From the NCBI GenBank assembly GCA_900472605.1, contig UCJD01000008.1:16529-80528 (forward strand): 64,000 nucleotides of DNA. The letters run 5' to 3'. This stretch comes from Hyphomicrobiales bacterium. Lineage in GTDB: Bacteria > Pseudomonadota > Alphaproteobacteria > Rhizobiales > Rhizobiaceae. Both the position numbers and the translations under genes were made by a program. Below, in pieces: positions 43,354-52,836 of this stretch (position 1 is its first letter; the number at the start of each line of letters is the position of its first letter). Under the pieces are notes generated by a model. It was not told where the DNA came from. It searched no databases and worked only from the letters and a program-made list of their open reading frames with translations.

Positions 43354-44385
43354 ATGACCGTCTCCCTTAATCGCCTCTCGCAGGCCGCAGCACTTGGTGC
43401 CATGCTTCTTGCCGCAACGTCGCTCGCTTCGGGCGCCAGAGCGCAGGAAGAGGAGTCCGAAGGGATCGTCGTCTACAACGCCCAGCACCAGAGCCTCGGC
43501 CAGGAGTGGGTGGACGCCTTCACCAAGGAAACCGGCATCAAGGTGACGATGCGCCAGGGCAGCGACATGCAGTTCGCCAACCAGATCATCCAGGAAGACG
43601 AGGCCTCGCCCGCCGACGTGTTCCTCACCGAAAATTCGCCGGCGATGACGCTGGTCGATGCCGCCGGCCTGTTCGCGCCGATCGACAAGGCAACGCTCGA
43701 GCAGCTGCCGGAGGAGTTCCGCCCGAAGGACGGCATGTGGGCCGGCATCGCTGCGCGCTCCACCGTGTTCGCCTATGACAAGACCAAGCTCACCGAGGAC
43801 AAGCTGCCGAAATCGATGCTCGATCTCGCCGATCCGGCCTGGAAGGGCCGTTGGGGCGCGGCACCCGTCGGCGCCGATTTCCAGGCGATCGTCAGCGCGC
43901 TCCTGCAGTTGAAGGGCGAAGAGGCGACGGCGGCATGGCTGAAAGCGCTGAAGGAAAACGCCACCTCCTATAAAAGCAACACCGTTGCCATGAAGACAGT
44001 CAATGCGGGCGAGGTCGAAGGCGCGATCATCTATCATTACTACTGGTTCGGCGATCAGGCGGCGACGGCTGAAAACAGCAAGAACGTGGCGCTGCACTAC
44101 TTCAAGAACCAGGATCCGGGCGCCTTCGTCAGCCTCTCGGGCGGTGGCATCCTGAAGTCGAGCCAGCATCAGAAGGAGGCGCAAGCCTTTCTGAAGTTCA
44201 TTACCGGCAAGGCGGGGCAGGCGATCCTGAAGGATGGCACCTCGTATGAATATGCCGTCGGCAAGGGCGCGGCCTCGAACGACAAGCTGGTGCCGATGGC
44301 AGACCTGCAGGCACCTGCCGTCGATGCGTCGCAGCTCAACAGCAAGAAGGTGGTCGAGATGATCACCGAGGCGGGGCTGATCTAG
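43354..44385 (+). CDS. fbpA: Ferric-iron ABC transporter, periplasmic binding protein
   Basis: 343 residues from the ATG at 43354; GGAGG lies six bases upstream, inside a longer frame opening at 43342. Signal peptide ends at about residue 31 (SGARA-QEEE). The mature start [20 protein letters not shown] and the Tyr pair in [11 protein letters not shown] near residue 225 are the iron-ligand pattern of FbpA/FutA proteins. It binds free Fe(III) in the periplasm. First gene of fbpABC, with an Irr box upstream and a hairpin before fbpB. Confidence 0.9.
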   Translation: MTVSLNRLSQAAALGAMLLAATSLASGARAQEEESEGIVVYNAQHQSLGQEWVDAFTKETGIKVTMRQGSDMQFANQIIQEDEASPADVFLTENSPAMTLVDAAGLFAPIDKATLEQLPEEFRPKDGMWAGIAARSTVFAYDKTKLTEDKLPKSMLDLADPAWKGRWGAAPVGADFQAIVSALLQLKGEEATAAWLKALKENATSYKSNTVAMKTVNAGEVEGAIIYHYYWFGDQAATAENSKNVALHYFKNQDPGAFVSLSGGGILKSSQHQKEAQAFLKFITGKAGQAILKDGTSYEYAVGKGAASNDKLVPMADLQAPAVDASQLNSKKVVEMITEAGLI

Positions 44386-44453
44386 TCGCTACGCCGGGGC
44401 CGGGCAAAACTGTTGCTTTTGCCTCAAGAAAACTTTAGGCCATGACGATACAC

Positions 44454-44490
44454 GGCAACCGTCTGTCAAAGGCGGTTGCCTTCCTTTTTC
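44454..44490 (+). terminator. Intra-operon hairpin between fbpA and fbpB
   Basis: GGCAACCG (44454-44461) pairs with CGGTTGCC (44473-44480) across an 11-nt loop and is followed by TTCCTTTTTC. As a weak terminator it would give more binding protein than membrane complex, common in uptake operons. Confidence 0.7.
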
Positions 44491-44542
44491 AGCGTTCAAA
44501 GGCGCGGCCTTGCTGCAGGACAATAGATTGCTTGCTTCCGAG

Positions 44543-46102
44543 ATGTCGGCGGCGCGGCCGGCGGCAGGACTGGCACGACCGCGCCGGGGCCTGCCCTATG
44601 CGCCCGTCGTGCTTTTTGCCGCCATCGTTGCGCTGTTCAGCCTCGTTCCTCTCGGCTTCATCGCCTGGATCACCATCGATGTCGGCTGGGAGACGGTGAA
44701 GCAGCTGGTGTTCCGCCCCCGCGTCGGCGAGTTGCTCGTCAATACCGTGTTCCTCGAAGTCATCACCGTGCCGCTGTCGATCGTGCTGGCGGTAACGCTT
44801 GCCTGGATTACGGAGCGCACCGATGTTCCCTTCGCGCGGCTCTGGGCGTGGCTTGCCGTGGCGCCGCTCGCGGTGCCTGCCTTCGTGCATTCCTACGCCT
44901 GGGTCAGTCTGGTGCCGGGCATGCGCGGGCTGCAGAGCGGCGTTTTCGTTTCCGTGCTCGCCTATTATCCGTTTCTCTATCTCCCCGTTGCCGCGGCCTT
45001 GCGCCGGCTCGATCCGGCGATCGAGGATGCGGCCGCTTCGCTCGGGCTTGGGCCCTGGGCGGTGTTCTTCCGAACCATCCTGCCGCAGCTCCGGCTCGCC
45101 ATCTGCGGCGGCGCGCTGTTGATCGCGCTGCATCTGTTGTCCGAATACGGCCTCTTCGTGATGATCCGCTTCGACACGTTTGCCACCGCCATCGTCGACC
45201 AGTTCCAGTCCGCCTACAACAGCCCGGCCGCCAATATGCTCGGCGGCGTGCTGGTCGCCTGCTGCCTGCTTCTACTGGCCATTGAGGTCCTCGTGCGCGG
45301 CAACGAGCGTTATGCCCGCGTCGGCTCCGGCTCGGCCCGGCCGGCCGACCGCCGCCGGCTCGGCTGGTACGCGGTGCCGGCAGTGCTTCTTCCCGTTGTC
45401 GTCGCGGTGCTGACGCTCGGCGTGCCCTTCGTGACGCTGGTGCGCTGGCTCTATCTTGGCGGCGCCGGCATCTGGCGCGTCGAAGTTGGAAACGCCTTCG
45501 TGCAGTCGATCGTGCTGGCGCTTGCCGGCGGCATTCTGGCAACGATCGCGGCCGCCCCCATGGCCTGGCTGTCGGTGCGCGCGCCGGGCCGCGTGCAGCG
45601 CGTGCTCGAAGCCTGCCACTATTATGTCGGCTCGCTGCCGGGTGTCGTGGTGGCGCTGGCGCTGGTGACGATTACCGTGCGGCTGGTGCTGCCGCTCTAC
45701 CAGACCTTCGCGACGCTGCTGATCGCCTATATCCTGCTCTTCCTGCCGCGCGCCATGGTGGGGCTGCGCGCCAGCATCGCGCAGGCGCCGGTGGAGCTGG
45801 AGCGGGCCGCGATGGCGCTCGGGCGCACGCCTGGCCAGGCGGTGCGGCAGATCACCATGCGGCTTGCCGCACCTGGTGCCGCGGCCAGCATCGCGCTTGT
45901 CGCGCTCGGGATCACCAACGAACTGACAGCGACGCTGATGCTCTCGCCCAACGGCGTCGAGACGCTGGCCACGAAATTCTGGTCGCTGACCAGCGAGATC
46001 GACTATGTCGCTGCCGCGCCTTACGCCTTCATGATGGTCGTGCTGTCGCTGCCGCTGACCCTTCTTCTTCATGCTCAATCAAAACGGACTGCCGGACAAT
46101 GA
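44543..46102 (+). CDS. fbpB: Ferric-iron ABC transporter, permease
   Basis: About 519 residues with roughly 12 membrane helices: two fused permease halves, as in FbpB. EAA-type loops: [20 protein letters not shown] near residue 165 and [20 protein letters not shown] near 425. The start is uncertain: ATG at 44543 or TTG at 44510, the latter with AAAGG seven bases upstream. The stop overlaps the fbpC ATG by four bases (ATGA). Confidence 0.88.
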   Translation: MSAARPAAGLARPRRGLPYAPVVLFAAIVALFSLVPLGFIAWITIDVGWETVKQLVFRPRVGELLVNTVFLEVITVPLSIVLAVTLAWITERTDVPFARLWAWLAVAPLAVPAFVHSYAWVSLVPGMRGLQSGVFVSVLAYYPFLYLPVAAALRRLDPAIEDAAASLGLGPWAVFFRTILPQLRLAICGGALLIALHLLSEYGLFVMIRFDTFATAIVDQFQSAYNSPAANMLGGVLVACCLLLLAIEVLVRGNERYARVGSGSARPADRRRLGWYAVPAVLLPVVVAVLTLGVPFVTLVRWLYLGGAGIWRVEVGNAFVQSIVLALAGGILATIAAAPMAWLSVRAPGRVQRVLEACHYYVGSLPGVVVALALVTITVRLVLPLYQTFATLLIAYILLFLPRAMVGLRASIAQAPVELERAAMALGRTPGQAVRQITMRLAAPGAAASIALVALGITNELTATLMLSPNGVETLATKFWSLTSEIDYVAAAPYAFMMVVLSLPLTLLLHAQSKRTAGQ

Positions 46103-47136
46103 CGCTGCTTACGATAGACGGTGCCAGCAAGCGTTACGGTCAGGTGCAGGCGCTCGATAACATCTCGCTGGAGGTGACGGCGGGCAGCCGTACCGCCGTG
46201 GTCGGGCCCTCCGGCTCCGGCAAGACGACGCTGCTTCGCATCATCGCCGGCTTCGAGCAGCCTGATCAGGGCCGCGTGACGCTCAACGGCGAGCTGTTGG
46301 CCGACGGGCCGGCCGCGGTGCCGGCGCATAAGCGCGGCATCGGCATCGTTTCGCAGGAAGGTGCGCTGTTTCCGCATCTCGACGTTGCCGACAACATCGG
46401 CTTCGGCTTCGCGCGTGGCACCGCCAATCGCGACAAGCGGGTGCTCGAACTGCTCGATATGGTCGAACTCGATCGCAGCATGCTCACGCGCCGCCCGCAC
46501 CAGCTTTCCGGCGGCCAGCAGCAGCGCGTGGCGCTGGCGCGCGCGCTCGGCCGCGAACCACGCCTGATGCTGCTCGACGAACCCTTTTCGGCGCTCGACA
46601 CGGGGCTTCGCGAAAACATGCGCAAGGCGGTGGCCCGCGTACTGCAGGCGGCGGGCATCACCAGCATTCTCGTCACCCACGACCAGGCAGAGGCGCTGTC
46701 CTACGCCGATCAGGTCGCGGTGCTGCGCGATGGCAAGCTGATGCAGGCCGGATCGCCGCAATCGCTCTATCTGGCGCCGCGCGATCGCGAGACGGCGCTG
46801 TTTCTGGGCGACGCGGTGATGCTGCCGGCGATCATCCGCAACGGCCATGCCGATTGCGCGCTGGGGCATGTCGCGGTCGACAGCCAGCATCAGGGCAAGG
46901 TCGAGATCATGCTCCGGCCCGAACAGATCCGTGTCGTCACCGACAGCAGCGAACAGCCCTATGGCGGGCGCGTGGTGGAGGTGGATTTCGGCGGCGCGAC
47001 CTGCACGGTCGCCGTATCGCTCGACGGTGTGGCGCTGCCGCCGATCCTGATCAAGACCTCGAGCGTGGCGCTGCCGCAGCGCGGCGACCGTGTGCGGCTG
47101 GAGATCGCCGGCAAGGCGCACGTTTTCGTGCGCTGA
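46099..47136 (+). CDS. fbpC: Ferric-iron ABC transporter, ATPase
   Basis: 345 residues. Walker [10 protein letters not shown], signature [14 protein letters not shown], Walker [13 protein letters not shown] and switch VTHDQAEA. The C-terminal 100 residues form the TOBE-like regulatory domain usual for FbpC ([10 protein letters not shown]). Start overlaps the permease stop by four bases, so the stoichiometry is probably coupled. Confidence 0.92.
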   Translation: MTLLTIDGASKRYGQVQALDNISLEVTAGSRTAVVGPSGSGKTTLLRIIAGFEQPDQGRVTLNGELLADGPAAVPAHKRGIGIVSQEGALFPHLDVADNIGFGFARGTANRDKRVLELLDMVELDRSMLTRRPHQLSGGQQQRVALARALGREPRLMLLDEPFSALDTGLRENMRKAVARVLQAAGITSILVTHDQAEALSYADQVAVLRDGKLMQAGSPQSLYLAPRDRETALFLGDAVMLPAIIRNGHADCALGHVAVDSQHQGKVEIMLRPEQIRVVTDSSEQPYGGRVVEVDFGGATCTVAVSLDGVALPPILIKTSSVALPQRGDRVRLEIAGKAHVFVR

Positions 47137-47208
47137 GGGATTGTTTCTGCGCTGGCGGGCGGGTTTTGCGCAAGCCGATCGACCATCGCGCCGTCAGGCG
47201 ATCTTCAC

Positions 47209-48537
47209 TCAGGCAAACCTGCGCTCGGCGTCTTCCGTCTCATTCTCCAGCCAGCCACCGGTAAAGCCGGCGCGTTCCAGGCCGGTGCGGATGACATCCG
47301 ACTTGCGCATCAGGCTCCAGATGAAATCGGAGCGATCGTTTTCGATCGACATGACCAGCAGCCCCTGGTCGATGCCGACGCAGCGGTCGTCCACCCAGCC
47401 CTCGGGTTCCGCCGTCTTCACCGACGGGTTGAAGCCGCCGGGAAAGCGGCCCTCGTAGCAGAGATCGGGATAGGCCTGCAGCAGCGCGCGCGTGCCCGAG
47501 ATCGCCGCCTCTCTGTTGTATGGCAGGGCGGCAAGCGCGCACCATGGCGCAAGCGTGCCGTCGTCGGGGCCAAGCGGCGCGCCGCGGGCGGCATAGCCGA
47601 GCACGCTCGGGCGCCGGTCGCCATGGCGGCTGCGCGACGGCGGTGGCCCGTCGGAGGCGGACAGGCCCCAGACATCCCTGGAATAACCGATGAAATGGCC
47701 GGGGTTGCGCTCGGCGTAGTCGCGCTGCACCTCGATGCAGATCTGGGTGTTGCGGAAGTAATCGCTGTCGCGCGCCGCCATCGGCTTGTCGCGGATGCCG
47801 CGAAAATCGATCCAGGCATGCGAGAAGAGATGGATAAAGAAGGGACCGGCGTAGAGATAACACTGGTCTCCAAACAGCATCCACGAATAGCTCGAGGTGA
47901 AGGCGTCATAGCTCGATTGCGGGATCGGGTGCGTGGGCGAGGCGAGCGCCAGCGTGTAGAGCAGCACCGCCTCGTCATAGCCCTGCCAGCGCCAGCGCAG
48001 GAAGCCGCTTGATGGCTTCCAGCCCATGCAGATGGTCTCGCCTTTGTTCAGCGCCCAGTGCCAGTCGATGCGCTCATAGATCAGCGTCGCCATGCGGCGG
48101 ATTTCGGTCTCGGCCTCGTCGTCGCCATCGAAATAGCTGGCTGCCGTCAGCACGCCTGACACGAGCAGCGTCGTGTCGATGGTCGAGAGCTCGCTGTTCC
48201 AGGCGCGGTGGCCGGTGTCCATGTGCAGGAAGTGATAGAAGAAGCCCTTGTAGCCGATTGCGTGCCGCTCGCGGCCCTGATGGCCATTGGCGAAGAAGCA
48301 GAGCGTCGTCGTGGTGCGTGAAATCGCGTCCGCCCTCGTCATCCAGCCGCGCTCGACGGCGACGGTGTAGGACGACAGCGCGAAGCCGACGGCGGCAATA
48401 CTGCAGGGCACGTTTGCGACCGACGTATCGGCGACGAGGCCGTTGTCTGGATTGGTGTGCTTCAGAAAGTAGTTGAATGCCGCATGCTGCAGCCTGTCGA
48501 CCAGCGCGGCATCTGTTTCCTCGGTCCGTTGCAGCAT
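47209..48537 (-). CDS. GH144-type glycosidase (glycoamylase-like domain), probable endo-beta-1,2-glucanase
   Basis: 442 residues covering one (alpha/alpha)6 barrel: NYFLKHTNPDNGLVADTS at the start, GYKGFFYHFLHMDTG, the ELSTIDTTLL segment with the conserved acidic residues, then YRNTQ-like DYFRNTQICIEVQ and WGLSASDGP. This is the glycoamylase/GH144 pattern, whose characterised members cut beta-1,2-glucan. Rhizobiaceae make cyclic beta-1,2-glucans, which makes that substrate likely. No signal peptide is visible, so the enzyme seems cytoplasmic, unlike secreted GH144 enzymes. Convergent with fbpC, 72 bp apart. Confidence 0.75.
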   Translation of the reverse strand: MLQRTEETDAALVDRLQHAAFNYFLKHTNPDNGLVADTSVANVPCSIAAVGFALSSYTVAVERGWMTRADAISRTTTTLCFFANGHQGRERHAIGYKGFFYHFLHMDTGHRAWNSELSTIDTTLLVSGVLTAASYFDGDDEAETEIRRMATLIYERIDWHWALNKGETICMGWKPSSGFLRWRWQGYDEAVLLYTLALASPTHPIPQSSYDAFTSSYSWMLFGDQCYLYAGPFFIHLFSHAWIDFRGIRDKPMAARDSDYFRNTQICIEVQRDYAERNPGHFIGYSRDVWGLSASDGPPPSRSRHGDRRPSVLGYAARGAPLGPDDGTLAPWCALAALPYNREAAISGTRALLQAYPDLCYEGRFPGGFNPSVKTAEPEGWVDDRCVGIDQGLLVMSIENDRSDFIWSLMRKSDVIRTGLERAGFTGGWLENETEDAERRFA

Positions 48538-48734
48538 GTTCTCCCGCCCAATCGGTTATCCTGCCCCTTGCTTCAACATGGGCAGGGGCGATGCGCAAAT
48601 CAATGTTTTTTGAGGGGTGGGCCTGACGTTGTTCAAGCGGCTTCCTGAACGGAGACCACGATTGGATCAGAGCATGGAAGAAAGACGCTATCTGGAGCGC
48701 CTGATGCATCATATTTCTGTCATCTGGGAAGATT

Positions 48735-48809
48735 TGGAGCGGGCGAAGGGGTTCGAACCCTCGACCCCAACCTTGGCAAGGTTGTGCTCTACCACTGAGC
48801 TACACCCGC
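48735..48809 (-). tRNA. tRNA-Gly (anticodon GCC)
   Basis: A full cloverleaf on the minus strand: acceptor GCGGGTG / CGCCCGC, D arm GCTC-AGTGGTA-GAGC, anticodon arm CCTT-GCC-AAGG region with anticodon GCC, T arm GAGGG-TTCGAAC-CCTTC region with the universal TTCGA, discriminator T and an encoded CCA (48735-48737). It reads GGC and GGU. Confidence 0.97.
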
Positions 48810-48873
48810 TCATAATCCCGACGGCCTGTGGTAGTTTGGAGGACCGTGGGCGCCACCTTGCGGCGACGGGCGC

Positions 48874-48902
48874 TATATCGCCCAAACGATTTTCAAATGC
48901 AA
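48874..48902 (-). promoter_or_regulatory. Probable promoter of tRNA-Gly
   Basis: On the minus strand TTGCAT (48897-48902) and GATATA (48874-48879) are spaced 17 bp. The start would be about 58 nt before the mature tRNA. Confidence 0.5.
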
Positions 48903-49063
48903 CAGGGAAATGACGGAAAGGCGAAGAAAAATTCGAAAAGCCTTTCTTGCCCGACCTAAAATGCCGCAAATGCAGGGAAAAGCGGCGAATAGGCACGTTG
49001 CAAAAAAGGGGAGGGCGACGTAATCAGGGTGCTAATTACCCCGATGCGAGTGCTGGAACGACC

Positions 49064-49573
49064 ATGACCGACAAGACGCCGAAGACCGCAACCGAACTGT
49101 TCGCCTTTCTCGACGGGCTCGGCATCAAGCACAGCACCAAGACGCATGCGCCCGTGTTCACGGTGGCCGAATCGGTGGCGTTGCGCGACGAGATTCCCGG
49201 TGGTCATACGAAGAACCTGTTCGTGAAGGACAAGAAGGACCAGTTCTTCCTGCTCACGGTCGAGGAGAATGCCTCGGTCGACCTGAAGACAGTGCACACG
49301 CTGATCGGCGCCGCCAGCAAGGTGTCGTTCGGCAAGCCGGAGAAGCTGATGGAGTATCTCGGCGTCATTCCGGGCTCGGTCACGGCTTTCGGCGCGATCA
49401 ATGATACGGACCACAAGGTCACATTCGTTCTTGATGCCGATCTCATGAAGGACGACATTATCAATTGCCATCCGCTGTCCAACGACGCGACCACGTCGAT
49501 CGCAAGCGCCGACCTCGTTCGCTTCATGGAAGCGACCGGTCATACGCCGCTTGTCTTGAAAGTGACGTCCTGA
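49064..49573 (+). CDS. Free-standing prolyl-tRNA editing domain protein (ProXp-ala type)
   Basis: 169 residues from the ATG at 49064, spanning a single YbaK/INS-like domain: HSTKTHAPVFTVAES, GGHTKNLFVKDKKDQFFLLTV with the conserved Lys, and GSVTAFGAINDTDHKVTFVLD. Proteins of this type hydrolyse mischarged Ala-tRNA(Pro) in trans; one from Agrobacterium/Caulobacter is the model. The discrimination from ProX/YbaK (Cys-tRNA(Pro)) is by overall likeness. Cytoplasmic. 50 bp before the thioredoxin-like gene on the same strand. Confidence 0.88.
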   Translation: MTDKTPKTATELFAFLDGLGIKHSTKTHAPVFTVAESVALRDEIPGGHTKNLFVKDKKDQFFLLTVEENASVDLKTVHTLIGAASKVSFGKPEKLMEYLGVIPGSVTAFGAINDTDHKVTFVLDADLMKDDIINCHPLSNDATTSIASADLVRFMEATGHTPLVLKVTS

Positions 49574-49626
49574 CATACGATTTTAACGCTAGAAAAGCCG
49601 GCTGACCGGCGCGGCGGGAGATACTC

Positions 49627-50622
49627 ATGAGCGGCAACGACAATCCCTACAGCAATTCCTTCGGCCAGATGTCTGCAACGGCGAGCTATGGCGGCGCGCC
49701 TGCCGCGCCCGCGCAGGCGGCGGCAGCAGCGCCAATGGCAGGCGGCGGCTATATCAAGGATACGACGACGGCGGCCTTCAGCAAGGACGTCATCGAGGAG
49801 TCGCGCAACCAGCCGGTGCTCGTCGATTTCTGGGCGCCCTGGTGCGGCCCGTGCAAGCAGCTGACCCCTGTCATCGAAAAGGTGGTCAACGAGGCTCAAG
49901 GCCGCGTCAAGCTCGTGAAGATGAACATCGACGACCATCCGTCGATCGCCGGCCAGCTCGGCATCCAGTCGATCCCTGCTGTCATTGCCTTCGTCGGCGG
50001 CCGCCCGGCCGATGGTTTCATGGGCGCTGTGCCCGAGAGCCAGATCCGTGAGTTCATCGATCGCATCGCCGGTCCCGCCGGCGCCGATCAGGCGGCCGAG
50101 ATCGAGGCGGTTGTCGCCGAGGCCGATGGCCTGCTCGCCAGTGGCGACATCAACGGCGCGGCACAGCTTTACGGCGCCGTCATGCAGGCCGATCCTGATA
50201 ATGCCAAGGCGCTGGCTGGCATGGCGCAGTGCATGATCTCTGCCAACCAGCATGAGCGGGCGCGCGAGGCGCTGAGCGAGCTGCCGGAGGAAATGGCGGC
50301 GGATCCGGCGATCCAGGCGGTGGTGAAGAAGCTCGAGCAGATCGAGGAAGCCCGCAAGCTCGGCGACCCCGTGGCGCTGGAGCAGGCGCTTTCCGCCAAC
50401 CCCGACGATCACGAGGCGCGCATGAAGCTTGCCAAGATCCGCAATGTCGAGGGTGCACGCGAGGAAGCGGCCGATCACCTGCTTTACATCATGCGCAAGG
50501 ACCGGACCTTCGACGACGATGGCGCACGCCGCCAGCTGCTGCAGTTCTTCGAGGTCTGGGGCTTCAAGGATCCGGCCAGCGCTTCGGGACGGCGCAAGCT
50601 TTCGGCGCTGCTGTTCTCGTAA
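49627..50622 (+). CDS. Thioredoxin-fold chaperone CnoX (YbbN-like)
   Basis: 331 residues. A flexible Ala/Gly/Pro-rich N-terminus (1-40) is followed by a thioredoxin domain with LVDFWAPWCGPCKQLTP (active site WCGPC intact) and the cis-Pro motif QSIPAVIAF, then a TPR-like C-terminal region from about residue 155 (ADGLLASGDINGAAQLYGAV and so on). Alphaproteobacterial CnoX keeps the redox-active CxxC that E. coli CnoX lost. It is a holdase that forms mixed disulfides with clients and hands them to GroEL. GGCGGGAG lies near the ATG. Confidence 0.88.
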   Translation: MSGNDNPYSNSFGQMSATASYGGAPAAPAQAAAAAPMAGGGYIKDTTTAAFSKDVIEESRNQPVLVDFWAPWCGPCKQLTPVIEKVVNEAQGRVKLVKMNIDDHPSIAGQLGIQSIPAVIAFVGGRPADGFMGAVPESQIREFIDRIAGPAGADQAAEIEAVVAEADGLLASGDINGAAQLYGAVMQADPDNAKALAGMAQCMISANQHERAREALSELPEEMAADPAIQAVVKKLEQIEEARKLGDPVALEQALSANPDDHEARMKLAKIRNVEGAREEAADHLLYIMRKDRTFDDDGARRQLLQFFEVWGFKDPASASGRRKLSALLFS

Positions 50623-50746
50623 GCGTCAGCGAGATTTCGCCTTTCGGTTTGCTGTCGTCCGCCCTTGCGTTTTCGATGGCGTACCCCACATTCCCTTTGA
50701 TGCGGGCGTGTGGTTTAGGTCCGCCGATTATGCGGGACGAGTGCCG

Positions 50747-51418
50747 ATGCAAGTGGGGAATGCACGATATCTGAAGAGCGGCGATGTGCCTGACACGATC
50801 GCCGTCTTCCCCTTGACCGGTGCGCTGCTGCTTCCCACCGGCCAGCTCCCTCTCAACATTTTCGAACCGCGCTATCTCGCCATGTTCGATGCGGCGATAT
50901 CAGGCAACCGGCTGATCGGCATGGTGCAGCCGGCGCTTGGCGAGAGCGACGACAAGAATAGCGAAGGCAATCTCAGCGCCGTCGGTTGCGTCGGACGCAT
51001 CACCTCGTTTGCCGAAACGGGCGACGGTCGCTACATCGTCTCGCTGACAGGCGTCTGCCGCTTCCGGCTGCTGGACGAGAAGGATACGCACCAGCCTTAC
51101 CGGACCTTCCGCATCGCGCCGTTCATCTCGGATCTCTCGGCGCGCAACGAAGAGGATGCGGTCGACCGCGCAGCTCTTCTCGCCGCCTTCAAGGCCTATC
51201 TCGAAGCCAACAAGCTGGAGGCAGACTGGGAGAGCGTGGAGCGCGCCAGCAACATGACGCTGGTCAACTCGCTGGCGATGATGTCGCCCTTCGGTCCGGC
51301 GGAAAAGCAGGCGCTCTTGGAGGCGCCCGACCTCAAGACGCGGGCGGAAACGCTGATTGCGATCACCGAGATCGTGCTTGCCCGGGTCTTCGGTGACTCG
51401 GACACGATTTTGCAGTAA
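50747..51418 (+). CDS. LON substrate-binding-domain protein
   Basis: 223 residues from the ATG at 50747 ([13 protein letters not shown]). It contains the Lon N-terminal (PUA-like) domain alone: [30 protein letters not shown], then the helical part to residue 223. There is no AAA+ or protease domain. Such proteins are conserved in rhizobia, often in this position between a thioredoxin-like gene and Trm112; the function is unknown, presumably protein binding. Confidence 0.88.
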   Translation: MQVGNARYLKSGDVPDTIAVFPLTGALLLPTGQLPLNIFEPRYLAMFDAAISGNRLIGMVQPALGESDDKNSEGNLSAVGCVGRITSFAETGDGRYIVSLTGVCRFRLLDEKDTHQPYRTFRIAPFISDLSARNEEDAVDRAALLAAFKAYLEANKLEADWESVERASNMTLVNSLAMMSPFGPAEKQALLEAPDLKTRAETLIAITEIVLARVFGDSDTILQ

Positions 51419-51428
51419 AAGCAGTCGC

Positions 51429-51617
51429 ATGGACGAAAAACTGAGCCGCGTCGATCCCAAGCTTCTGGAACTGATGGTCTGCCCGCTGACCAAGGGACGG
51501 CTGACCTATGACCGCGAGCACAACGAACTCGTTTCGGAAAAGGCGAGGCTCGCCTACCCTATCCGCGACGGCATTCCGATCATGCTGGTGTCGGAAGCGC
51601 GCGAGATCGAGGAATAG
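51429..51617 (+). CDS. Trm112/YcaR-like small protein
   Basis: 62 residues from the ATG at 51429: [20 protein letters not shown], then [19 protein letters not shown]. The Trm112 fold (UPF0434) is clear; only one Cys of the zinc-binding Cys pairs is kept (VCPLTKG), as in many bacterial versions. Trm112 proteins activate methyltransferases in eukaryotes and archaea; the bacterial role is uncertain. 10 bp after the LON-domain gene, thus one operon. Confidence 0.9.
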   Translation: MDEKLSRVDPKLLELMVCPLTKGRLTYDREHNELVSEKARLAYPIRDGIPIMLVSEAREIEE

Positions 51618-51653
51618 CTTCAGCAGCTTGTTCTCTGGTTTAACATGATGTTG

Positions 51654-51690
51654 CGATGTGTTAAGAAAACATATTTTTTTTAACACATCG
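51654..51690 (+). promoter_or_regulatory. Palindromic operator/promoter of the fic gene
   Basis: CGATGTGTTA (51654-51663) and TAACACATCG (51681-51690) form a perfect 10-bp inverted repeat around an AT-rich core with eight consecutive T. Further TAACA/TGTTA words occur at 51641 and just at the start codon (ATGTTAAAG). The arrangement suits autoregulation by the Fic protein, which has a C-terminal winged-helix segment. Confidence 0.65.
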
Positions 51691-51698
51691 GGGCTGAT

Positions 51699-52787
51699 AT
51701 GTTAAAGCCGACCTATCGTTTGCCGGAGCTCCACACGCTTTCGGATTTAGAGACGATCAACGTGTTGAGGGCTCTGGCTGCCGCGAATAGATCGCTCGCG
51801 GAGCTGAAAGGTCGAGCCGCCGCGATACCCAATCAGGGCATTTTGATCGATATGCTTGCGCTGCAGGAAGCAAAAGCCAGTTCCGAAATCGAAAACATCG
51901 TCACGACGCAAGACGAGCTTTTCCAGGCAGAGCTCTTTCCCGAAGGGCCGGACTCTCCGGCTGCAAAGGAAGTCGCACTTTATCGCGATGCGCTGAGATA
52001 TGGATTCGACCGACTGAATCACTTCGAGGGGCTTCTGACGAACGCAACCATCGTCGGCATGTTTAGGCTTCTCAAGCAGAGAGACGATGGATTTCGGCAA
52101 ACACTGGGAACCGCTCTGAAAAATGATCGGACAGGCCAGATCGTCTACGTCCCGCCACAAGACCCGCGGGAGATCATTGGCGCCATGGACGCACTGGAGC
52201 GCTTCATCAACGACGATCAACTGTCGGCACTTGATCCGCTAATCAAGATGGCACTCGTGCATCATCAGTTCGAGAGTATACATCCATTCCCAGACGGAAA
52301 CGGACGCATTGGCAGAATATTGAATGTTCTATACCTGACGCGTGTGGACCTTCTTGAAATCCCGATCCTGTACCTCAGCCGTGCGATCAATAACTCCAAG
52401 GACGATTATTATCGACTGCTTCAACACCTGCGGGACACAGGGGATTGGGAAAGTTGGCTGGTCTACATGCTGACAGCAGTGGACGAGACAGCGAAGACGA
52501 CACTGGACCTCATTGAAAATATCCGAGACCAGATGTCGACGACCAAGAGGAGGCTTAGAGCCGAACTTCCAAAAATCTACTCGCAGGATTTGCTTAACAA
52601 TCTGTTCCGGCACCCCTACACACGCATCGAATATGTGCAGAAAGAACTAGGAGTGACCCGGCAAACCGCCGCTCGCTACCTCGACACGCTCGCGAGTGCC
52701 GGGTTTATCAGCAAGCATCAAACCGGGCGGAGCAACTACTATATCAATGATCGATTGGTTTCGCTGTTCCTTAAAGTATCCGATTAG
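51699..52787 (+). CDS. Fic-domain AMP-transferase with inhibitory motif and C-terminal winged helix
   Basis: 362 residues. The Fic catalytic motif HPFPDGNGRIGR (His, Asp, Asn and Arg complete) is near residue 195; the inhibitory motif SSEIENI near residue 65 is N-terminal, so this is a class II, self-inhibited Fic. The C-terminal 80 residues contain a winged helix (YTRIEYVQKELGVTRQTAARYLDTLASAGFI). Fic proteins transfer AMP or other groups from nucleotides to target proteins. The gene is AT-richer than its neighbours, uses less biased codons and has its own operator, which suggests acquisition by transfer. Confidence 0.92.
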   Translation: MLKPTYRLPELHTLSDLETINVLRALAAANRSLAELKGRAAAIPNQGILIDMLALQEAKASSEIENIVTTQDELFQAELFPEGPDSPAAKEVALYRDALRYGFDRLNHFEGLLTNATIVGMFRLLKQRDDGFRQTLGTALKNDRTGQIVYVPPQDPREIIGAMDALERFINDDQLSALDPLIKMALVHHQFESIHPFPDGNGRIGRILNVLYLTRVDLLEIPILYLSRAINNSKDDYYRLLQHLRDTGDWESWLVYMLTAVDETAKTTLDLIENIRDQMSTTKRRLRAELPKIYSQDLLNNLFRHPYTRIEYVQKELGVTRQTAARYLDTLASAGFISKHQTGRSNYYINDRLVSLFLKVSD

Positions 52788-52836
52788 CAATGCAGGCGCC
52801 AATCGTGCCGGCTCGCAGCTAGCGCCATCCAACACC

